DNA of 64,000 bases, taken from assembly GCF_907164915.1 (NCBI RefSeq), contig NC_061868.1, positions 43,353,774 to 43,417,773 of the forward strand, read 5' to 3'. The stretch is from Impatiens glandulifera (lineage: Eukaryota > Streptophyta > Magnoliopsida > Ericales > Balsaminaceae). The translations under genes and the position numbers were made by a program. The notes under the pieces were generated by a model. That model worked only from the letters and a program-made list of their open reading frames with translations. It was not told where the DNA came from and ran no database searches. Positions 53,581 to 62,383 of the stretch are shown here, piece after piece. Numbering within the stretch: the stretch's first letter is position 1; each line of letters begins with the position of its first letter.

Positions 53581-53735
53581 GGGAAATTGGACTAAATGAC
53601 CCTGCAAATAAGGCAAATTGCCTCCGTGGTCACCAGATAATTGAAATTGATCTGGTGACCACTTAATTTTTTTTGGACGAAATTACCCTTTTCGCGTAAC
53701 GCGAAGGGACTTCGCGTTTCGCGAAGTGAGACGCT
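53581..53735 (+). repeat. Left terminal inverted repeat of the MULE
   Basis: About 155 bases pair imperfectly with the right end. Shared blocks are the first 30 bases, TCCGTGGT, GACCACTTA, the ACCCTTTTCGCG stretch, ACGCGAAGGGA and TTCGCGTTTCGCGAAGTGA. The inner part contains a palindromic TTCGCG cluster. Confidence 0.88.
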
Positions 53736-53880
53736 GTGAAAAGTCCAGAATACCCTTACTATATAATCAAATCCGGCCATCTTTTTTTCATTTCTTTTCT
53801 TCTTCTTCTCTCTCTTCCCTTCCGCTTTTCTCCTCCTTCTCTCTAATCTCGCCGGCGACGGAGTTCAACGGCGGCACTCA

Positions 53881-56716
53881 ATGAGCTCCACGACGAGCAC
53901 AAGCACTGTAACAATTGGTAAGTTTATGTATTTCAAGTTTATTGATGTTCATTTATGCATTTTCGAATCACTGCGTTGTTTAGGGTTTCATCTGATGATA
54001 CTTCCCGTTTCGCTAAGTACTTCCCGTTTCGCTAAGTACTTACCGTTTCGCTAAGTACTTACCGTTTCGCTAAGTACTTACCGTTTCGCTAAGTACTTAA
54101 CGCTTCGCTAAGGGTTTCCATTTCACAGTATTAATTATCCCGTTTCCCATTTTTCTTGCAGCCGAAGTTTTCGTTTTCTATAATGGAGAGTGGAAAGTTG
54201 ATGCTAATGGAATATTGTTTTTTGATGCCTCTTCAATCAAAACATTGGATGTACCCCAAAGTACTCGTTATGCTGAATTAATCGATAAACTCCATCAAAG
54301 ACTTCAAGTGCAGAAATGTACCTATGATTTAGTGCTGCAAGTGAAGTATGATATTCCGAATATCACAAATCCTAAACCCGTTTTTATTGAAGATGATGAG
54401 GATCTGAACATATATTTATCACGCTTGATTTTGGGTAGAACTGTGTCACCATTGTTTGTGTCTGTAGTAGAGAAGTCACAATTTACTAAAGAAAAGATAC
54501 CACTACTTACCTACCCAACTCAAGAAAGTATTCTCCCACAATTTACTCAGAAAATTGTACCAGAAGCTTTACCCTCGGAGGTCTTTGTTGAAAGTAATGA
54601 AGCAGGAGATAACTCTTTGCCTCACATCCCACTTACTGAGGACTTGCATGCATCGATACCTACACCACATAGTGCGAGAAGAGCATCAACGGGTACACCT
54701 ACTAGTGCAAGAAGATCATCATTTGGTACACCAAGTAGTGCAAGAAGGTCATCATTTGGTACACCATCGACAGACATATCACCCACAGACATATCACCGA
54801 CAGACATATCACCGACAGACCCCTCATTTGCGTTGGCGTTAACTACTGAAACTGTATTGGAAGTCGGTGCCTTGTTTGAAAATAAAAAAGAACTACAACT
54901 GATGCTCTATAAATATGCGATGGCTAATCATTTTGAATTCAAGGTGGAGAAGTCAAGAAAACATCTTTGGTATGTGAAATGTTTGGATGAGAAATGCAAG
55001 TGGAGATTGCGTGCCGTGAAAGGTAAATTATCTGAGATGTTTGAGATCCGGAAATTCGACCAACAACACTCATGCTCAGTTCTATCTAGGCCAGAGAAAA
55101 AAATGCAAACACCAGCATGGGTTATTGGGCAGTGCGTGAAGAGTAAGTATATGGACCATCACCATAATCACTTGCCTAAGAAAATAATTGAAGACATGCA
55201 GGCAACTTATGGGGTAAATTTGACTTATAATAAGGCTTGGAGGGCTAGGGAAATGGCATTAGTGGCGGTGCGAGGAACGGTTGAGGATTCATATGAAAAA
55301 TTACCCTCATACTTATACATGTTGGAGAAGCATAATCCTGGTACCATAACAGACATCCAAACAGACGAGTTCGGGCACTTCAAGTATATGTTCATGTCCC
55401 TAGGCCTCTCTATTAGGGGTTTCAAGGCATTTTGTCGTCCCGTATTGTGTGTTGATGCCAGTTTTCTTAAGCACAAGGTGGGAGGCCAACTATTGGTGGC
55501 TATTGCATTAGATGCTAATGAACAATTATATCCTGTCGCATTCGGAGTTGTTGATTCAGAGAATAATAACTCTTGGACTTATTTTATGCAAAAATTGAGA
55601 GAAGCAATTGGATTAGTTGATGATCTCGTCTTCGTATCCGATAGACACCCAAGCATCGCCAATGCCTTATGTGCTGTTTTTCCAGAAGCATACCACGGTG
55701 CGTGCACATATCACATAAAGATGAATATCAACGCGAAATTCAAAACTGATAATTGTCATATGGAGTTTGATATGGCTTCTCGTGCGTACACCGTCCACGA
55801 ATTCAATCGTTTTTTTGACAAGATAAGGGTTAAAGATAATAGGATTGCTGCCTATTTGGAAGAAATTGGATTTCAAAGATGGAGTAGAGCATTTTTCCCC
55901 GGTAAGCGATACAATCAACTAACAAGCAATTATGCTGAGAGTTTTAATAGTCAGAGCAGGGAAGCCAGAAAGTACCCCATTTCCTCAATGACCGATTATT
56001 TAAGATTGACAATACAAGGTTGGTTTAATGAGAGAAGAGAAAGAGCGTCCAACCACCGAGAAGTGTTATCTCCAACATATGAAAAGTGGTTACGTGAGGG
56101 ATTCGAGAAGGCTAGATTCTATACAGTATCATCGCTTAACCGATTCGAGTTTTATGTGCATGACAATCAGTCTCATTTTAAAGTCAATTTGAAAGACATG
56201 AACTGCACTTGTAGGGTATTTGAAGTTTCTGGTCTTCCTTGTACTCATGCAATGGCTGCTGCCCGTCACCGCAATTTGGTTTGTTATGACTTTTGTTCAA
56301 GGTATTATTCAGCTCACATGTTCAATCTATTTAACCAATTGTTTAATCGTTTTATTTTCCATTCTTACAGATATTACACAACTGAATCTTGGATGAATGC
56401 ATATGCGGAGACATGTTACCCTGCTGGTGATGAAGACGATTGGGATATTCCCGAAATGATCAAGGAACGCGTATGTCTAAAACCACCTGTGAAGGTTAAG
56501 AAAGGGCGTCCACAAACAAAGCGTAGGTCATCTCAAGGTGAGTTACCTAAGGCTCCGAGACGATGCACCTCATGTGGTGGACTAGGACATAATAGGGCCA
56601 CATGCAAAGCAGTCATGCCTGCTCCATCTACTGCAAAAGCATCATCATCTAGGCATCATGACTCATCTTCTCAACAGCACGAACCATCATCTCAACAATA
56701 TGAGCCTTTAGATTGA
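53881..56716 (+). CDS. MudrA-like transposase of the MULE
   Basis: Best model: exons 53881-53917, 54162-56301 and 56371-56716, 840 residues. The N-terminal part (to about 130) is the acidic region that precedes MULE DNA-binding domains. Next comes a Ser/Thr linker with SARRSSFGTP and TDISP repeats. A MuDR-type DNA-binding domain follows (about 250-320; KCLDEKCKWRLRA, HSC). The catalytic domain has the triad D444 (CVDASF), D506 (VSDRH) and E605 (NYAESF), then a SWIM finger CTC..LPCTH from 694 and a C-terminal zinc knuckle CTSCGGLGHNRATC. All key residues are present. The 69-nt stretch 56302-56370 has GT..AG ends and interrupts the conserved CSRYY-TTESW join, so it is an intron, although it stays open in frame. 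Exon 1 is supported by its donor and phase; 54215 is the next in-frame ATG. Confidence 0.88.
54001..54113 (+). repeat. 19-bp repeat array A (transposase intron 1)
   Basis: About six copies of a unit like CGTTTCGCTAAGTACTTAC. It belongs to the same family as arrays B-E and lies wholly in intron 1 of the transposase gene (53918-54161). Confidence 0.9.
54665..54825 (+). repeat. In-frame coding repeats in transposase linker
   Basis: Three copies of a 30-bp unit coding SARR(A/S)S(T/F)GTP are followed by four copies of a 12-bp unit coding TDISP-like residues. All are in frame and lie between the N-terminal region and the DNA-binding domain, consistent with a flexible linker that can change length. 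Confidence 0.85.
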
Positions 56717-56719
56717 TTG

Positions 56720-56915
56720 GGATAAGTTGTATAAGTGTTTTGGATAAGTTGTATTATGTTTTGGATAATTTGTATTATGTTTTGGATAATTTGTATTATG
56801 TTTTGGATAAGTTGTACTCGGATAAGTTGAACTCGGATAAGTTGTATAAGTGTTTTGGATAAGTTGTATGTTTTGGATAATTTGTATTGTGTTTTGGATA
56901 ATTTGTATCTGTGTA
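56720..56915 (+). repeat. Minisatellite in transposase 3' UTR
   Basis: Eight or more variants of a roughly 21-bp unit, GTTTTGGATAATTTGTATTA, begin right after the transposase stop codon. Variants include GGATAAGTTGTATAAGTG and CTCGGATAAGTTGAA. Confidence 0.88.
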
Positions 56916-56922
56916 CTGTAGG

Positions 56923-57089
56923 GGTACTTAACGCTTTGTTAAGTACTTAGCGCTTCGTTAAGTACTTAACGCTTCGTTAAGTACTTAGCGCTTCGTTAAG
57001 TACTTAGCGCTTCGTTAAGTACTTAGCGCTTCGTTAAGTACTTAGCGCATCGTTAAGTACTAAACGCTTCGTTAAGCGCTTTGTCAAGT
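56923..57089. repeat. 19-bp repeat array B (between the two MULE genes)
   Basis: About eight copies of AGTACTTAGCGCTTCGTTA and variants. It sits between the transposase 3' UTR minisatellite and the protease stop, in the convergent intergenic space. Confidence 0.92.
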
Positions 57090-57313
57090 AAAACTTGGTA
57101 TAAGTGAGTTGAAGTTAGTTACTTGGTACATTGATTTATATGTTCAATTATTTGGTATGTAAATATCGGACCACCAACCAACCAGACTACATTAAAACTA
57201 CAAATATTATAACATGATCAAGTTCAAGTTCTAACCAAAAAGCAATACAAGATCAGAATACATAAGCAGCAGTCAAGTTCTATCCAAAAATCAATAAAAG
57301 ATTACAATACAAA

Positions 57314-60300
57314 CTAAGGTTCTGTAATTTGATGAAATAACCGGACCGCCATCTTTTGTCGAAAAAACTCAATTTCATTGGAAGTCACCTTCTCTACACC
57401 TAAACCAGCAGTCAAGTATTCCATGTGCATAAGCATAAATACACCACAATCCCCACTTTCTTCTGCTCTAGGGACTTCCCCTTTTTTGGGGACTGCATTT
57501 TTGACTGGGTGTGGCAACCTTTTATATGTCAGTTTCTGGAAATTGAAATTAGGATACCGTTGTAGCTCAGCATCACTCGCTCCCATTGCATATATTCGTG
57601 GAAACATCTCACACAAAGGTCTCATGTATGGATCGAGATTCCTATAAATACCCGAGTCGCAGTCATAAACGTCAATGTGATTATCTTGTACACGAACGAC
57701 GCACAGTACCCAATGCTTGTTGCCAATGTTCAAAGGCACGTAAATATCGTCTACTAGTGGCCATTCTGGCATATGTCTATGAGGCGCTCCCCAGAAGTAT
57801 TGAGAAAAGACGTCTGATATTGGAAATTTTTCTGGATCTTTTTTGTAGTTCGGGTACTCTCGCCTCATCATATCTGCTAATAAGCAATCCCCTATTGATA
57901 CTTTACAATGTTTATATGTCTTGGGATATTGCTCAATCCTTTTGCGCAACAAGTGGCAGACTGCGTCGATTTCCTACAAAATGGGTGAAAAGGCAGCATA
58001 TATCAAAAACCTTATTCATAAGTTAAAGAATTAATATGAAATGCAACACTTACAGAATCTTTAAGCCATGTGGACTTTGTTAGAACTCTAACAAACAACT
58101 TCTTTCGTGCTTCGCAAGTAAACACAGTCTTCGTCTCATCATTGGTAGCTTCATCTTTCAACCAATTCTGTAATTGAACCAACAACTCATCATCAAATTT
58201 TTGAAGGGGATTGATAGTTAATGGATCATTCGTCTTTGGCTGTTTTGACAAAGAAGGGTTGGTGTAGTCTTCATCTTTCTTCTGCTTCCTCACTCTTTTT
58301 TTGGGAACAACTCCTTTAGGTGGAGTGTTGTATAATTGGAAATCATCATCATCGTTCTCATCTTTCCCATCCCTCGAATCCTTCCCATCCTTCCCATCGT
58401 TCTCATCCTTCCCATCCGTGACTTTCTTCTCAACCTTCCCAACCTTGAGTTTAACCTTCCCAACCTTGGCTTTCTTCTCAACCTTCTCAACCTTCTCAAC
58501 CTTGACCTTATCCTTCTTTTTATCAATTATCTCTTGCATCATATCGGAGAGCAACATCTCCCCACCATCCACCTTTACATCATTCTCAGTCTCCCCACCA
58601 TCCACCTTTACATCAGTCTCCCCACCATCGACCTTTACATCCGTCTCAATCTCACCACCATCCACCTTCACATTATTCTCAGTCTCCCCACCATCCACCT
58701 TTACATCATTCTCAGTCTCCCCACCATCCACCTTTACATCAGTCTCCCCACCATCGACCTTTACATCCGTCTCAATCTCACCACCATCCACCTTCACATT
58801 ATTCTCAGATTCCCCACCATCCACCTTCACCACACTATCCTCCGCCTTCCTATCCTGCAAAAAGAAAACAACAGTGTGATCAACAATTACTTCCCGAAAC
58901 AACATTTGACTTCGCTAATCAAAACTTACTTCAGTTATATCCTCCACCTTCTCACTCTCCTCCTCCACCTTCCCATCCTTCATCACCATCTCATTCGTCA
59001 TCATCTCCTCCACCTTCCCATCCTGCAAAAAGAAAACAACAGTGTGGTCAGCGTTTACTTCCCGAAACAACATTTGACTTCACTAAGTAAAACTTACTTC
59101 AGTTATATCCTCCACCTTCTCACTCTCCTCCTCCACCTTCCCATCCTTCATCTCCTTGTCATTCGTCTTCATCTCCTCCACATTCCCTTCCTGCAAAAAT
59201 AAAACAACAGTGTGGTTAGTTAAGAACAACCAAAGATAAGTACTTAACGCTTCGTTAAGTACTTAACGAAGCGTTAAGTACTTAGCGAAGCGTTAAGAAC
59301 TTAACGAAGCGTTAAGTACTTAACGAAGCGTTAAGTACTTAACGAAGCGTTAAGTACTTAACGCAGCGTTAAGTACTTAACGAAGCGAGAAGTACTTAAC
59401 GCAGCGATAAGTATCTTTCTCTTACCTCAGTCTTGCCCTTCTTTTCCAATTTGCTCTTCTTCTTCTTCTTCTTCCTCTCCTCCTCCATATTATCTAATTT
59501 CACAAATAAACTGGCCATCCTTTGGTTGGATTTGGCTAATAACTGTTCGCACATACTAACAACCAACTTTTTCATATAAGCCTTGTGATTTGTTTGAGTT
59601 TCTTCGTAAGCTGTTTTCATCTCTTTCAGCTCCTCCTTCACCTCTTTGATGAGCTCCTCCTTCAGCGCCTTTACCTCCTCTTTCAGCTCTTCACATTTAC
59701 ATCCAACAGAAGATGTTGGAGGTAATCTAGGACTAGTAGCGGATGGGGGGCTAGGAATGTTGGCAGGACTAGATTCATAAGCAAGCTTCCTCTTCAGGTT
59801 TACGGCTTCTTTGAGATTAAGCGCAGCCTTTCTCTTCCGGGTGTTTGGTTTGGAAGTAGGTTCTTCATGTTCATCCTCAGCTTCACTTCCCTCCTCTTCA
59901 TCATCATAATCCTCCTTCACTAACTTCCCTTCTGTAAATCCCTCAAAAAATTCATCAGTTGACTCATCTATTTGTTCAAAGTCCTCACCACTGTATAACC
60001 TCTTCTCCATGGAGGACTCTTCCATCTCAGTCAGATCCGTTGTCTCCAGGGCAGTCTTTATCTCGATCAAGGTGTTCTTCCTGTTGGAATGATAGACTAA
60101 CAACCTTGGGCGTAGAGGATCATTAAGCTCATTCTTTCTAGCAAATTTAGGAACAAAACCTTTGATGACCTCATATGTCCACACTTGAAATGCCAGTGCA
60201 AACCCATAAATGTTATAAGCAAAAGGAGCATAAGGATCAGTACTCTTCTTCTTCTTCTTATAATATTTGTGACTGAGATGTCTCATGTTCTTGTTCAAAC

Positions 60301-60883
60301 CCTTGAGGGTGGCTCTAAAGGTCACTTTCCCCCAAGGAAATCGGAGGAAACTTTCCTCGTCTTCGACCATGTGGAGGATTTTGGCAAATACCACCCTCCT
60401 TGGGTCAAATGAAAATAGGTACTGGCAAATCAAGCATACCAGCCCCATCTTCCAGGCATCTTCCTTATCTCTACATCTCAAAAAAGCAGTCTCCAAGTCT
60501 TGCATTACTACACTCGACTTCCCTTTAAAATATTTTACCAACAGAGGTGGACAACCTCGGCATTCTTCTTCGTTCACCTCAGGAAACCTTCCGAAGTTTA
60601 GGCCCGTCACCAAGGCGTACTCTTTCATACCAAACACAAGTTCTTGCCCATTGATATTGAAAGTAATCTCCTTGGAGGTTGAGGTTACCCTCCTAAGCAA
60701 CATGTGATGTACAATAGTTCCTGAGAACTGCAACACTGGCGCAGAGACTATATATCGGAATTGGGTATTGTACACCTTCTCCACAAGATCCATTTCCTCA
60801 AACTTCGTTACAATCTTCTTAAGGCAGAGGGCGCTTTTCCAAGAAATCCGTCCAGGGAAATCAGGAACGGTGGTTTCTGCCAT
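57314..60883 (-). CDS. DUF1985 plus Ulp1-like (C48) cysteine protease of the MULE
   Basis: Exons, in coding order: 60883-59426, 59190-59098, 59022-58930, 58854-58054 and 57973-57314; 1034 residues. The N-terminal exon has a DUF1985 region (LQFSGTIVHHMLLRRV, MKEYALVTGLNFG), then an acidic stretch, a basic NTRKRKA motif and a Lys/Glu coiled coil. Exons 2 and 3 are each 31 codons and near-identical. Exon 4 carries (K)VDGGE repeats and a Lys-rich segment. The last exon is the protease: catalytic His in NKHWVL, Asp in DVYDCD, Cys in SGDCGVF. The oxyanion-hole Gln six residues before Cys is Ala here (PRAEESGDCG). In Ulp1/SENP families this fold removes SUMO-like modifiers; the role in transposition is unknown. 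It is convergent with the transposase gene and shares its element. Confidence 0.85.
58560..58840 (-). repeat. Coding tandem repeats (VKVDGGE) in the protease gene
   Basis: About nine in-frame copies of a unit coding VKVDGGE plus a variable ETEND/ETENN/EIETD or ETD spacer. They occur as a larger doubled block, so the pattern TEND-TENN-IETD-TD appears twice in order. Repeat variation changes protein length without a frameshift. Confidence 0.88.
58900..59215 (-). repeat. Duplicated exon-intron unit in the protease gene
   Basis: Two copies of a unit of about 168 bp each hold a 93-bp exon and the adjoining intron sequence. The exons differ mainly in one segment (NVEEMKTNDKEMKDGK versus KVEEMMTNEMVMKDGK) and end in the same VEEESEKVEDITE. 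Intron sequence including ACAACATTTGACTTC is shared too. Confidence 0.88.
59237..59415. repeat. 19-bp repeat array C (protease intron 1)
   Basis: About nine copies of CGTTAAGTACTTAACGAAG and variants, filling most of the 235-nt intron between protease exons 1 and 2. The first two copies have the opposite arrangement of GAAGCG/CGCTTC. Confidence 0.92.
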
Positions 60884-60937
60884 CTACAAAAGGAACAACA
60901 ACAAAAATGTAAGATCATATACATAGACCACATCAAA

Positions 60938-61085
60938 CGTTAAGTACTTAGCGAAGCGTTAAGTACTTAACGAAGCGTTAAGTACTTAACGAAGCGTTAA
61001 GTACTTAACGAAGCGTTAAGCACTTAACGCTTCGCTAAGTACTTAACGCTTCGTTAAGTACTTAACGCTTCGCTAAGTAATTCGC
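60938..61085. repeat. 19-bp repeat array D (upstream of the protease gene)
   Basis: About eight copies. The left half reads AACGAAGCGTTAAGTACTT and the right half its complement AAGTACTTAACGCTTCG, so the whole array is a large inverted repeat centred near 61025. It starts 55 bases before the protease start codon, in its leader or promoter. Confidence 0.92.
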
Positions 61086-61499
61086 GAATCCCTAAACCAG
61101 AAACAATAACCAACAACCAGAAACAAACATGCAAATATAATGCAATAATCAATAACCAGAAACAAACATTAAACGCTAAACCTAACCAAATAAACTGAAA
61201 CAGCCAAAACCCTAAAACTAAACATGCAAATATGAAAACCCATAACCAAAAAAAGACATGCAACAACCAAAATAAAACTAACCTGAGATTTATGGGGAAT
61301 CAATGATAGAGAGGGAGGACACGAGGGGGACGGGAAGATCGGCCTTGTCAATGTGTTCTTCAGTGAGACGGTTGTAGAGAGAGGAATCGAGAGGATAGAA
61401 GAGGGAAAGAAATGAATGTCCAAATGTTTTATTTTTTAAAATATATGGTCAGGCGCGTGCATATACGCGCGCCTCTTCGTCTTCCTACGCGCGCGTGCA

Positions 61500-61588
61500 G
61501 AAGCGTTAAGTACTTAACGAAGCGTTAAGTACTTAACGAAGCGTTAAGTACTTAACGCTTCGTTAAGTACTTAACGCTTCGTTAAATA
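61500..61588. repeat. 19-bp repeat array E (right subterminal)
   Basis: About four to five copies, again with a flip from GAAGCG to CGCTTC at about 61545. The array is thus a self-complementary hairpin-capable block. It lies about 390 bases inside the right inverted repeat. Confidence 0.92.
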
Positions 61589-61974
61589 ACTAGCAGAAAC
61601 GATATCATCTGCAAATATCATCACAGCCAAAAGAACAATCAATAAGATGAACAAACTAATACACCAATATGAACAAATATGAACATATATGAACAAATAC
61701 TACCCAATATGAACAAATATGATTCAATATGAACCAATATTAACCAATATCACCAAAAAGAACATATTTAGGGTTAGGGTTTCATTAAAAAATAGAAATG
61801 AGAACATAAATCTGTTATATAAACATAGATTCGGGTTTAAGGTTGCTTATCTTGTCGATTTATGCTTGAGGGCCGTCGCCGGAGTTTACGCCGCCGGCGA
61901 CAAACTCAGGAGGAAAGAAAGCATGAGAGAGAAAGAAAATGAGAGAAATGAAAAAATTTGAGTATATATATCAA

Positions 61975-62129
61975 GACTGTTTCACTTCGCGAAACGCGAA
62001 CTCCCTTCGCGTTTCGCGAAAAGGGTAAATTAGTCAAAAAAAAAAATAAGTGGTCATCAGATAAAAAATATTAAAAATTACCACGGATACAAATAGGCCT
62101 ATTTGCAGGGTCATTTAGTCCAATTTCCC
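61975..62129 (-). repeat. Right terminal inverted repeat of the MULE
   Basis: Read on the minus strand this matches the left terminus from GGGAAATTGG inward, with identical first 30 bases, then a 20-30 bp divergent patch and renewed similarity around the ACCCTTTTCGCG and TTCGCGTTTCGCGAAGTGA blocks. Confidence 0.88.
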
Positions 62130-62138
62130 CTCTCCTAC
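62130..62138 (+). repeat. Target-site duplication, right (CTCTCCTAC)
   Basis: Exact copy of the left target duplication, immediately after the right terminus. The original insertion site was therefore in the CT-rich leader or promoter of the downstream kinase gene. Confidence 0.95.
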
Positions 62139-62383
62139 CTCTTCTTCCTGTTCTTCCTGCACACTCTCTCTCTCTCTATTCGGTCTGCAGTCTGCAAATG
62201 CAGAAGAAGTCAACAATAGAATTTGGAATTGGAGTTTCGATTCATACCCATAACATATGGAGAAGAAACCCCTCCACTACCAAAAAGCTTATTCCCTTTT
62301 CAAGCCTTTTGATTTGATTGATCTTCAAAAGACAAAAAAGATGAACTTTTGACCTTCCCTTTATCAATTGAACAATCTTTGAT

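Larger units (their letters stand above)
53581..62129. mobile_element. Complete Mutator-like element (MULE) with transposase and Ulp1-like protease
   Basis: An 8549-bp element bounded by inverted GGGAAATTGGACTAAATGAC ends and an exact 9-bp target duplication. It carries two convergent genes: a MudrA-type transposase on plus (53881-56716) and a DUF1985 plus C48-like protease on minus (57314-60883). Five arrays of a 19-bp palindromic unit and a 3' minisatellite fill its non-coding parts. MULEs carrying Ulp1-like proteases are known in plants (Kaonashi/KI-MULE type). Intact reading frames and a perfect target duplication suggest a fairly recent insertion, and potential autonomy is my inference. 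Confidence 0.93.

Noticed and set aside
54555..54842. Second frame inside the transposase linker
   Set aside because: Frame-shifted shadow of the tandem SARRSSFGTP/TDISP coding repeats.
58301..59202. Long open frames on the plus strand opposite the protease gene
   Set aside because: They are complements of the VKVDGGE and Lys/Glu-rich coding repeats (Ser/Pro/Phe or Leu/His/Ile-rich), with no start context or family features.
59237..59415. Regular short repeats resembling a CRISPR array
   Set aside because: The units are contiguous 19-mers with no unique spacers, lie in a plant transposon intron, and recur in four other places of the same element.
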